DNA of 64,000 nucleotides, from contig JANWVO010000039.1 of assembly GCA_025056865.1 (NCBI GenBank), forward strand, positions 1-64,000, in the 5' to 3' direction. This DNA comes from Bryobacteraceae bacterium. Its GTDB lineage: Bacteria > Acidobacteriota > Terriglobia > Bryobacterales > Bryobacteraceae. The translations under genes and the position numbers were made by a program. Below, piece by piece: positions 43,858 through 51,464 of the stretch. The notes under the pieces were generated by a model, which worked only from the letters and a program-made list of their open reading frames with translations, had not been told where the DNA came from and ran no database searches. Numbering within the stretch: position 1 is the stretch's first letter; every line of letters starts with the position of its first letter.

Positions 43858-45030
43858 ATGGAGCTATTCAAGAACACCAACATCGACTTCCTTGGCAAGC
43901 AGAAGTACTTCATCGGCCTGTCGCTGGTGCTGATCGCCATCAGCGTAGGGAGCTGGGCGGCCAAGGGCGGGCTGAAATACGGCATCGACTTCACGGGCGG
44001 CGCCAACATCAACGTGCGCTTTGCCTCGAAGCCGCCCATCGACCGCATCCGCGCGGCGGTGAGCGCCCGCATCCCCGGCGAGATCTCGGTGCAGGAGGTG
44101 ACCGGGGAAAACGAAGTCATCATCGGCATCCCGCTGAAGGAGGATGTGGCGCTGCAACGGGAGCGGCAGGCGGTGGTGGAGACGCTGACGCAAACGTTCG
44201 GGGAGAAGACCGACCGGCTGGACCTCAACAACGCCAACGCGCAGGAGCTGGCCGAGCGGTTGCGCGGGCCGTTCCAGCAGGCGGCGATTCCGATGAACGA
44301 CGAGCAACTGCTTGCGCTGGCCCGGCGGATCATGGAGTTCAAGAACACGCCGCCGCGCTCGGGCGTGCTGACGAGCTTCGATCAGTTGAAGGAAGTGGAG
44401 GGCGTCACGCCGCAGATGCTCGAGGTGATCCGGCAGCAGTGCTATCTGGCGCCGTTCACGATCCGGAGCGCCGAGGTGATCGGGCCGAAGATCGGCGCGG
44501 AGATGCGCAACAAGGCGGTGCTGGCGGTGCTGTATGCGCTGGGCGGGATGCTGGTGTACCTGGCGCTGCGGTTTGAATTCGTTTACGGCCTTGCGGCGGT
44601 GCTGGCGGTGTTCCACGACGTGATCATCACGCTGGGCTTCTTCAGCCTGACGGACAAGGAGATCAGCCTGAACGTGGTGGCGGCGCTGCTGACGCTGGTG
44701 GGCTACTCGATGAACGACACGATCGTGGTGTTCGACCGGATCCGCGAGGTGCTGAAGCTGTCGCGCAGGGAGTTGACCCCGGCGATCGTCAACGATAGCA
44801 TTAATCAGACGCTCAGCCGGACAGTGCTGACATCGGGGCTGACCTTTATCTCGGCGCTGGCCCTGTGGCTGTTCGGCGGGCCTGTCCTGAACGGGTTTGC
44901 ATTCGCTCTGGTCGTGGGTGTGATCGTCGGCACATATTCGTCCATCTTCATTGCCAGCCCGATCCTTGTCTTCTGGCATGAGAAGTTGCAGAAGAAGGGC
45001 CGGGCGGCGGCGCCGGCGGCAGCCAGGTGA
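43858..45030 (+). CDS. secF: Protein translocase subunit SecF
   Basis: The 390-residue partner of SecD starts at an ATG after GGGAAG; a GTG seven codons upstream is possible. It shows the SecF signature YGIDFTGGANINVRF (about 41-55), a periplasmic domain expanded relative to E. coli by a Gln/Asn/Arg-rich insert (LDLNNANAQELAERLRGPFQ), and the membrane core with TLVGYSMNDTIVVFDRIRE (about 286-304) and SRTVLTSGLTFISALALWLFGG. The end AAAPAAAR is low complexity. Confidence 0.95.
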   Translation: MELFKNTNIDFLGKQKYFIGLSLVLIAISVGSWAAKGGLKYGIDFTGGANINVRFASKPPIDRIRAAVSARIPGEISVQEVTGENEVIIGIPLKEDVALQRERQAVVETLTQTFGEKTDRLDLNNANAQELAERLRGPFQQAAIPMNDEQLLALARRIMEFKNTPPRSGVLTSFDQLKEVEGVTPQMLEVIRQQCYLAPFTIRSAEVIGPKIGAEMRNKAVLAVLYALGGMLVYLALRFEFVYGLAAVLAVFHDVIITLGFFSLTDKEISLNVVAALLTLVGYSMNDTIVVFDRIREVLKLSRRELTPAIVNDSINQTLSRTVLTSGLTFISALALWLFGGPVLNGFAFALVVGVIVGTYSSIFIASPILVFWHEKLQKKGRAAAPAAAR

Positions 45031-45186
45031 GCGGGGAACGGAGACGTTGGCTGGCCGGCGCGGAGGAAATTTCCCGGAGCGGCGGGGGCGTTGGGAACCT
45101 CCGGCTCCGGACGGTGTCCATAGGGTTGTAAACGGTCTCGGCCCGCGTCTTGCCGGCAGCCTGGACCGAAGGAGAAGGAAGGCAAC

Positions 45187-45954
45187 ATGTTTGAACAGTC
45201 CCTCGTTGAAGGTCGCGCCAAAACCAACAAGGGCTGGACGGTAATCATCTCCACCATCCTGCAGGTGCTGCTGGTGGTGGTGGCGATTATCATCCCGCTT
45301 CTGAATCCGGAGATGCTGCCGCAGACGGCGCTTCAGTCGATGCTGGTGGCTCCGCCTCCGCCGCCTCCGCCGCCTCCTCCGCCGCCGCCGGCGACGCAGG
45401 TGGTGCGGGTGCAGAAGGTGATTCCGCGCCAGTTCGACGGGTCGCGCCTGATGGCGCCGAAGCAGGTGCCGAAGGAAATCGCCATCATCAAGGAGGATGA
45501 GCTTCCTCCCGCCGCCGGAGTGGGCGTGGTGGGCGGCGTGCCGGGCGGCGTTCCCGGCGGCAGCCCCGGCGGCGTGATCGGCGGCATCATCAGCAGCGTT
45601 CCAACGGCTGCTCCCCCGCCGCCTCCTCCACCCGTCAAGCAGGAAGTGAAGCCCCAGGCGCCGAAGCGCATCACGGTGGGCGGCAACGTTCAGCAGGCGA
45701 TGCTGATCTATCAGCCCAAGCCGGTGTATCCGCCGCTTGCCAAGCAGGCGCGCATCCAGGGCACGGTTCGTTTTACCGCCATCATCGGCCGCGACGGAAC
45801 CATCCAGAACCTGACGCTGGTTTCCGGACATCCGCTGCTGGTGCAGGCGGCGACCGAAGCCGTGAAGCAGTGGCGCTACAAGCCCACGCTGCTGAACGGC
45901 GAGCCGGTCGAGGTGGTCACCCAGATCGACGTCAACTTCACCCTCAGCCAGTAG
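45187..45954 (+). CDS. tonB: TonB-type energy transducer with long polyproline linker
   Basis: TonB couples ExbB-ExbD motor motion to outer-membrane receptors. The 255-residue protein has an N-terminal membrane helix (about 18-38), a run of 13 prolines at 56-68, a Gly/Val/Pro-rich segment (VVGGVPGGVPGGSPGGVIGG), a second run of seven prolines, and the C-terminal TonB domain (about 175-255: YPPLAKQARIQGTVRFTAII, then WRYKPTLLNGEPVEV). A strong GGAGAAGGAAGG precedes the ATG. It is followed by exbB and two exbD genes, the classical set. The secF gap of 156 bases contains a weak GC hairpin (CCGGAGC at 45074 with GCTCCGG at 45104). Confidence 0.92.
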   Translation: MFEQSLVEGRAKTNKGWTVIISTILQVLLVVVAIIIPLLNPEMLPQTALQSMLVAPPPPPPPPPPPPPATQVVRVQKVIPRQFDGSRLMAPKQVPKEIAIIKEDELPPAAGVGVVGGVPGGVPGGSPGGVIGGIISSVPTAAPPPPPPPVKQEVKPQAPKRITVGGNVQQAMLIYQPKPVYPPLAKQARIQGTVRFTAIIGRDGTIQNLTLVSGHPLLVQAATEAVKQWRYKPTLLNGEPVEVVTQIDVNFTLSQ

Positions 45955-46025
45955 GGCGGTTGGCGGCGGTCGCTAGAGAATCGTAGTTCGTTTCACTCAA
46001 TTCAACTCGCAGGAGAGAAAAGAAG

Positions 46026-46760
46026 ATGCTTCTTCAATTGCAAGTCTGGTCGTTCCTGTTGCTTCAGGAAGCCGGCGCCGTCGGGTTCGACCTCCGCTCG
46101 ATGTGGAACCAGATGGGCTGGATGGCGAAGGCGGTCGTCATCATCCTGTTCATCATGTCGGCCTGGTCCATCGGCGTGATGATCGACCGTCTGATCGTTT
46201 ACAACGCGGCCCGCAAGCAGTCGCGCCTGTTCGCGCCGGCCGTGGCTGGCGCCCTGCGCGAAGGCAAGCTCGACGAGGCGATCAAGATCGCTGACCGCTA
46301 CAAGAAGTCGCACCTGGCGAAGGTGGTCGTGGCGGGCCTTCAGGAGTTCCGTGCGCACGAAGTGAGCAACGAGATTCCTGGCGATATCATCGAGGCGTCC
46401 AACCGCGCCCTCGAGCGCGCGCAGGCGATCGTCCGTTCCGAGCTCGACCGCGGCGTCAGCGGCCTGGCAACGATCGGCTCGAGCGCCCCGTTCGTCGGCC
46501 TGTTCGGCACGGTGGTCGGCATCATCAACGCGTTCAAGGGCATTTCGACGGAGAAGTCGACCGGTCTGGGCGCGGTGGCCGGCGGTATTTCGGAAGCGCT
46601 GGTTGCCACGGCCATCGGCCTGTTCGTCGCGATCCCGGCAGTCTGGATGTTCAACTACTTCAACGAGCGGCTGAAGGCGTTCGACGTGGAGATGTCGAAC
46701 TCCAGCTCGGAGCTGATCGACTACTTCATCAAGCGCATCCGCGCCGGAGCCGTGAAGTAA
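46026..46760 (+). CDS. exbB: ExbB/TolQ/MotA-family proton channel protein
   Basis: ExbB forms the proton-conducting pentamer around ExbD. The 244-residue protein has a first membrane helix (AKAVVIILFIMSAWSIGVMID, about 36-56), a cytoplasmic helical part (LFAPAVAGALREGKLDEAIK), and the conserved pair of helices with LATIGSSAPFVGLFGTVVGIINAF and GISEALVATAIGLFVAIPAVWMFNYF. The last motif carries the Thr of the ion path. AGGAGAG lies 11 bases before the ATG. Confidence 0.94.
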   Translation: MLLQLQVWSFLLLQEAGAVGFDLRSMWNQMGWMAKAVVIILFIMSAWSIGVMIDRLIVYNAARKQSRLFAPAVAGALREGKLDEAIKIADRYKKSHLAKVVVAGLQEFRAHEVSNEIPGDIIEASNRALERAQAIVRSELDRGVSGLATIGSSAPFVGLFGTVVGIINAFKGISTEKSTGLGAVAGGISEALVATAIGLFVAIPAVWMFNYFNERLKAFDVEMSNSSSELIDYFIKRIRAGAVK

Positions 46761-46891
46761 GCATCTTGGCCGGCTTTCGGCCTGGGAAGTGATCGTCCGG
46801 CGAGTTGAATCTGCCAGTGCGGGGGGCGCCTCCGGGGCGTCCCCCGCGCCGGAGGGCCGGACATCCTCAGAGTTCAACAGGAGGCCAGAAG

Positions 46892-47362
46892 ATGGCTAGG
46901 AAGAAGCCCGCGACGCAGGCGATCTCGGACATCAACGTCACGCCGATGGTGGACGTGATGCTGGTGCTGCTCATCATCTTCATGGTGGTCACGCCGATGC
47001 TTTCCAAGGGCGTCAGCGTCGACCTGGCGAAGACGATGAACCCGATCGCCATGAATGACGCCGACAAGGAAGACGCCGTCGTGATCGCGGTGACGCGGGA
47101 CGGCAAGGTCTTTCTTGGATCGAAACAGATCAACCCCGCCGACCTGGCGCCGAAGGTGAAGGATCTGCTCGCCAACCGGCTGGACAAGACCTGCTACATC
47201 AAGTCCGACGCGCGCGCCCGCTATGAGCGCGTCGTCGAGGTAGTGGACAACCTGCGCGCCGCCGGCGTGGACAACATCGGTCTGCTGACCGAGCTCGACG
47301 CGAAGGCCAAGGCCCGGATGGAAGCCATGGGCGCGGCGGGCACCAGCACCCCGGCCCAGTAA
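46892..47362 (+). CDS. exbD: ExbD/TolR-family protein, first copy
   Basis: The 156-residue protein has a short cytoplasmic N-terminus (ARKKPATQAISDINVTPMVD), one membrane helix with the protonatable Asp (VDVMLVLLIIFMVVTPML, about 20-37) and a periplasmic domain ending in GVDNIGLLTELDAK. AGGAGG lies 11 bases before the ATG. Two ExbD-type proteins follow one ExbB here, so the motor may use a heteromeric or alternative ExbD, as reported for some gliding and TonB systems (family knowledge). Confidence 0.93.
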   Translation: MARKKPATQAISDINVTPMVDVMLVLLIIFMVVTPMLSKGVSVDLAKTMNPIAMNDADKEDAVVIAVTRDGKVFLGSKQINPADLAPKVKDLLANRLDKTCYIKSDARARYERVVEVVDNLRAAGVDNIGLLTELDAKAKARMEAMGAAGTSTPAQ

Positions 47363-47452
47363 GCGGGAGGTTGCAACCCGGCTGTCCGGCAGACGGAGGC
47401 CGGCAAGGGGTTCGGAGACGGCCCCGGGTGGAGAATCTAAAGGAGATTTGCT

Positions 47453-47878
47453 ATGGGAATGGCAGTTGGCGGCTCGGGCCACGGTCCGAAAGCCGACATC
47501 AACATGACGCCGCTGATCGACGTCCTGCTCGTGCTCCTCATCATCTTCATGGTGATCACGCCGCTGACGCCCAAAGGGCTTGAGGCGCTGATCCCGCAGC
47601 CTCCGCCGCCGAACGCGCCGCCGCCGGAGGTCGACCGCACCGTCGTGATCATCATCAACAAGGACCGCTCGATGATGCTCAACACGGAGCCGATCAGCGA
47701 GGAGCGTCTAGGCGACCGGCTGCTGGAAGTGTTCAAGACGCGCGCCGAGCGGGTCGTGTTCGTGAAGGCGGACCCGGATCTCGAGTTCCAGTATGTGGCC
47801 AAGGCGATCGACATTGCCAAGGGCGCGCAGATGGACAAGGTCGGCCTGATGACGGCGAAGGTCGAGGCGGGCGAGTAA
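47453..47878 (+). CDS. exbD: ExbD/TolR-family protein, second copy
   Basis: The 141-residue paralogue has KADINMTPLIDVLLVLLIIF at the start, with the membrane-helix Asp, and a periplasmic domain (DRTVVIIINKDRSMMLNTEP, FQYVAKAIDIAKGAQMDKVG). It differs from the first copy by a PQPPPPNAPPPEV proline segment after the helix. It lies 90 bases downstream of the first exbD, with its own AAAGGAG. The next gene is a TPR lipoprotein 16 bases on. Confidence 0.93.
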   Translation: MGMAVGGSGHGPKADINMTPLIDVLLVLLIIFMVITPLTPKGLEALIPQPPPPNAPPPEVDRTVVIIINKDRSMMLNTEPISEERLGDRLLEVFKTRAERVVFVKADPDLEFQYVAKAIDIAKGAQMDKVGLMTAKVEAGE

Positions 47879-47894
47879 GCCGGAGGTACGCTGG

Positions 47895-48743
47895 ATGAAA
47901 CGCAACATCCTCATCACCCTCACTGCGGCCGCGGTGCTCCTGCTGGCTGGCGCGTCCGCCGGCTGCAAGAAGCTGGAAGCGCGCGACAACCTGAACAAGG
48001 GCGTGGCTGCGTTCAAGAGCGCCAAGTATGCCGACGCCGTGGAGTTCTTCAAGCGCGCCATCGAGCTTGATCCCACCTATCCCACCGCCAAGCTGTACCT
48101 GGCGACCGCCTACATGAGCCAGTACATTCCTGGCGCGGAATCTCCCGAGAACAAGGCCTTCGCCGAAAACGCCATCAAATACTTCAACGAAGTGCTGGCG
48201 GAGGACCCGAAGAACATCACCGCAATCAAGTCGCTGGCCTCGCTGGCCTACCAGCAGTCGAGCGGCGCGCCGACGATGGAAGAGAAGCTGGCGCGGCTCG
48301 ACAAAGCCGCCGAATGGTACCGTAGGCTCATCGAGGTGGATCCGAAGGAGAAGGAAGCGTATTACTCGCTGGGCGTGATCACGTGGGCGAAGTTCTATCC
48401 GAAGTGGATGGAGGCCCGCAACAAGCTGGGCATGAAGCCTGACGAGCCCGGCCCCTTCAAGGACAAGAAGCTCCGCGAGGAGATGCGCAAGCAGTACTGG
48501 CAGATGATCGAGGACGGCATCGCCAACCTGCGCAAGGCGCTGGAGATCGACCCCGAGTACGACGACGCGATGGCGTACCTGAACCTGCTGTACCGCGAGC
48601 GCGCCGACCTCCAGGACGACGTGGCCGCCTACAAGAAGGACATCGAGGAGGCGGACCAGTGGATCAACAAGACGCTGGAGACGCGCAAGATCAAGGCGGA
48701 GCGCGCGTCGAAGTCCACTGGCGGCATCGTCTCCGAGCAGTAG
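47895..48743 (+). CDS. TPR-repeat lipoprotein at the end of the TonB/ExbBD cluster
   Basis: The 282-residue protein has a lipoprotein-type signal (KRNILITLTAAAVLLLAGASAGC) with Cys at residue 24 as likely lipid anchor, although the -1 to -3 residues (SAG) are a loose lipobox. TPR units follow: LNKGVAAFKSAKYADAVEFF with RAIELDPTYPTAKLYLATAY, a second with WYRRLIEVDPKEKEAYYSLG, and a third with NLRKALEIDPEYDDAMAYLN. Position after exbD suggests a periplasmic partner of the TonB motor (inference). Confidence 0.87.
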   Translation: MKRNILITLTAAAVLLLAGASAGCKKLEARDNLNKGVAAFKSAKYADAVEFFKRAIELDPTYPTAKLYLATAYMSQYIPGAESPENKAFAENAIKYFNEVLAEDPKNITAIKSLASLAYQQSSGAPTMEEKLARLDKAAEWYRRLIEVDPKEKEAYYSLGVITWAKFYPKWMEARNKLGMKPDEPGPFKDKKLREEMRKQYWQMIEDGIANLRKALEIDPEYDDAMAYLNLLYRERADLQDDVAAYKKDIEEADQWINKTLETRKIKAERASKSTGGIVSEQ

Positions 48744-48785
48744 TGGCCGCGCCCCCTTTGCCGGGGGACTGCGGAATGAATCCGA

Positions 48786-48825
48786 TACAATGAAGGCGAG
48801 GGGTTCCCCTCGCCTTCCGTCTTTT
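48786..48825 (+). promoter_or_regulatory. rel promoter -10 directly abutting a terminator-like hairpin
   Basis: TACAAT (48786-48791) is immediately followed by a perfect 12-bp inverted repeat, GAAGGCGAGGGG (48792-48803) and CCCCTCGCCTTC (48806-48817), then CGTC and TTTT (48822-48825). For transcripts coming from the TPR lipoprotein gene the hairpin plus T-run would act as a rho-independent terminator. Transcripts starting about seven bases after TACAAT would lack part of the left arm and escape it. Both readings are inference from layout. Confidence 0.55.
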
Positions 48826-48839
48826 GGCGGCGCCGGAAC

Positions 48840-51077
48840 GTGACGAAACGACAGGCCTCACCCGCAACCGTCAGCGAGTCCACCACACCGGGAGAGGCTT
48901 GTGCTGCGATTCCGGCGGAGGTGGCGGCCGCCTATGAGCAACTGGAACAGAAGCTGCGCGAGCGCCGCCCGGGCGAGGACCTGACGCTCATCCGGCGCGC
49001 CTTCGAGTTTGCCGCCCAGAGGCATGCCGGCCAGAAGCGCGCCTCCGGCGAACCGTATATGGCGCACCCGCTGGCGGTGGCGGATATCCTCGTGGAGATG
49101 CAGATGGACCAGGTGTGCCTGGTCACGGCGCTGCTGCACGACACGCTGGAAGACACAAGCGCCACGCTCGAGGAGATCCGCAGGCAGTTCGGCGAAGAGG
49201 TGGCCCGCTGCGTCAACGGCGTCACCAAGCTGAGCAAGATCGAGATGCACAACCGCGAGGAGCGGCAGGCGGAAAGCGTCCGCAAGATGCTCCTCGCGAT
49301 GGTGGAAGACATCCGCGTCATCATCGTCAAGCTGGCGGACCGGCTCCACAACCTGCGGACGCTCGATTCGCTGCCGCGCGAACGGCAGGAGCGGATCGCG
49401 GCGGAGACCCTGGAGCTGTACGCGCCCATCGCGCACCGGCTGGGCATGGGCAAGCTGCGGGCCGAGCTCGAGGATCTTGGCTTCCAGTACCTCGACCCGG
49501 ATACCTGGCGCGAGGTCACCCAGGCCATTGAGGAGCGCCGGCGCAGCAGCCAGCTCGATCTGGACGAGATCCGGGCGCACATCGAGAAAAGGCTTGCCGA
49601 GGAAGGCATCCCGGCGCGCGTGGAGGCGCGCATCAAGAGGCCGTGGTCGGTGTACCAGAAGCTGCGGCGGCAGAAGATCACGGTCGAGCAGGTCTATGAC
49701 CTGCTTGGCGTGCGGATCATCACGGACTCGGTGAAGAACTGCTACGCGGCGCTGGGCATCATCCACCAGGAGTGGCACCCCATACCTGGCCGGATCAAGG
49801 ACTTCATTGCCATTCCGCGGCCGAACCTGTACCAGTCGCTGCACACTTCCGTGATGGGTCCTGGCGGGGTGCCGTTCGAGGTGCAGATCCGCACCGAGCA
49901 GATGCACCGGCTGGCCGAAGAAGGCATCGCGGCGCACTGGAAATACAAGGAAGGCAAGAAGGGTCCTGCCGAAGACGACCAGCGGATTGCGTGGCTGCGG
50001 CAACTGGTGGAGTGGCAGCGCGAAATGCGCGACCCTTCCGACTTCATGTCGAACCTCAAGGTCGACCTGTATCCGGAAGAGGTCTACTGCTTCACGCCGA
50101 AGGGCAAGATCGTGGTGCTTCCACGCGACGCCACGCCGGTTGACTTCGCCTACGCGATTCATACGGACGTCGGCCATACGTGCGTAGGGGCGCGGGTCAA
50201 CGGGCGGATGGTGCCGCTGAAGCATCCGCTGCGCAACGGGGACGTGGTGGAGATCATCACGCAGGCGGGAAGCCGCCCCAGCCGGGACTGGCTGGCCTTC
50301 GTGAAGACGGCGCGGGCGCGGAACAAGATCCGGCACGTGATCAACGCCACCGAGCGCGAGAAGGCCATCGAGCTTGGCCAGCGGCTGCTGGAGCGCGAGG
50401 CGCGGCGGCTGGGCGTGACCCTGAGCCGCATCAGCCGCCAGCAGATGGAGGCGGTGGCGGCCGAATACGGGTGCGCGAAGATCGAAGACCTGCACGCGGC
50501 GCTGGGCTGGGGCAAGTTTTCCGCGCGGCAGGTGCTGGGAAAGCTTTCGCCCGAAGCAGCGCAGGCGGAGCCGCCGGCGCCGGCGCCGGAGACAGCGCCG
50601 CCGAAGGAGAAGCCCGGCGAGGCAGGCGATTACGTCATTCAGGTGAAGGGCGTCAACGACCTGCTCACCTACCGCGCCAAGTGCTGCAACCCGATCAAGG
50701 GCGAGCCGATTGTCGGCTACATCACCCGGGGCAAGGGCGTCGCGGTGCACTCGAAGAGCTGTCCCAACGTCCAGAACCTGATGTACGAGGCCGAGCGGCG
50801 CATCGAAGTGGAATGGGCGCGCACGGCGAACACGAATTTCCATGTCCGCCTGGTGGTGCGGACCGACGACCGGGCGGGCATGCTCAATCACCTGACGCAG
50901 ATCCTGTTCGACGACAACGTGAACATCCGCAGCGTGGAGGCGCACGCCGACGACAGGAACTTCGACTCAGCCGTCGTCGAGATGACCATCGAGGTGCGCG
51001 ACAAGAAGCAGCTCGAGCGGCTCGTCCAGGCGATGCGCCGCGTGCCCGGCGTGCGCGACATCGAACGGATTCACTAG
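48840..51077 (+). CDS. rel: Bifunctional (p)ppGpp synthetase/hydrolase (Rel/SpoT)
   Basis: Rel makes and degrades the stringent-response alarmone (p)ppGpp. The 745-residue protein has an HD hydrolase domain with His100-Asp101 (TALLHDTLEDT) and LADRLHNLRTLDSL, a synthetase domain (about 255-370: RIKRPWSVYQKL, VEQVYDLLGVRIIT, GRIKDFIAIPRPNLYQSLHT), a TGS domain (about 415-475, VYCFTPKGKIVVLP), a Cys-containing helical region with AKCCNPIKGEPIVGY, and a C-terminal ACT domain (about 670-742). Intact HD residues predict hydrolysis, and the Arg-Ile-Lys-Asp loop fits bifunctional enzymes. A GTG start is used; the first 30 residues are not conserved-looking. Confidence 0.94.
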   Translation: MTKRQASPATVSESTTPGEACAAIPAEVAAAYEQLEQKLRERRPGEDLTLIRRAFEFAAQRHAGQKRASGEPYMAHPLAVADILVEMQMDQVCLVTALLHDTLEDTSATLEEIRRQFGEEVARCVNGVTKLSKIEMHNREERQAESVRKMLLAMVEDIRVIIVKLADRLHNLRTLDSLPRERQERIAAETLELYAPIAHRLGMGKLRAELEDLGFQYLDPDTWREVTQAIEERRRSSQLDLDEIRAHIEKRLAEEGIPARVEARIKRPWSVYQKLRRQKITVEQVYDLLGVRIITDSVKNCYAALGIIHQEWHPIPGRIKDFIAIPRPNLYQSLHTSVMGPGGVPFEVQIRTEQMHRLAEEGIAAHWKYKEGKKGPAEDDQRIAWLRQLVEWQREMRDPSDFMSNLKVDLYPEEVYCFTPKGKIVVLPRDATPVDFAYAIHTDVGHTCVGARVNGRMVPLKHPLRNGDVVEIITQAGSRPSRDWLAFVKTARARNKIRHVINATEREKAIELGQRLLEREARRLGVTLSRISRQQMEAVAAEYGCAKIEDLHAALGWGKFSARQVLGKLSPEAAQAEPPAPAPETAPPKEKPGEAGDYVIQVKGVNDLLTYRAKCCNPIKGEPIVGYITRGKGVAVHSKSCPNVQNLMYEAERRIEVEWARTANTNFHVRLVVRTDDRAGMLNHLTQILFDDNVNIRSVEAHADDRNFDSAVVEMTIEVRDKKQLERLVQAMRRVPGVRDIERIH

Positions 51078-51086
51078 CGGAACGCC

Positions 51087-51452
51087 ATGACTCTCTGCAC
51101 CGACCCGCAACACATCGCCGTTTCGAAGTCCCGCGGAGTCACCATCGACTGGGCCGACGGGCACCAGAGCCACTACAGTTGCGAGTATCTGCGCGATCAC
51201 TGCCCCTGCGCCACCTGCACGGGAGCGCACGGCACAGAGCCGCAGCCTTCCAGCTACTCGAAGCCGCAGGACAATCCGTTCCCCATCTTCCGGCCGAAGC
51301 TGAAGATGGACCGCATCGAGGAAGTGGGCACGTATGCCTTCCGCGTGGACTGGAACGACGGGCACAAGGCGGGCATTTACAGCTACGAATACCTGCGGCG
51401 GATCTGCCCGTGCCCGGAATGCGAAGCGGCACGGCGCGAAGGCCGGCTCTAG
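51087..51452 (+). CDS. DUF971 (gamma-butyrobetaine hydroxylase-like N-terminal) domain protein
   Basis: The 121-residue protein carries a DUF971 fold: GVTIDWADGHQSHYSCEYLRD, CPCATCTG, VGTYAFRVDWNDGHKAGIYS and YLRRICPCPECEAARREGR. The two CPC-x-x-C clusters give four to six Cys that could hold zinc or an Fe-S cluster. Members of this family are often found near Fe-S assembly or Mrp-type genes, but here it only follows rel by nine bases. Function not established. Confidence 0.85.
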   Translation: MTLCTDPQHIAVSKSRGVTIDWADGHQSHYSCEYLRDHCPCATCTGAHGTEPQPSSYSKPQDNPFPIFRPKLKMDRIEEVGTYAFRVDWNDGHKAGIYSYEYLRRICPCPECEAARREGRL

Positions 51453-51464
51453 GCGGCGCGCCCT

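Noticed and set aside
45356-45392. CCN-rich run in tonB considered as a microsatellite-type repeat
   Set aside because: Codons are mixed (CCT, CCG, CCA-poor) and encode a functional polyproline linker typical of TonB, so it is explained by the protein.
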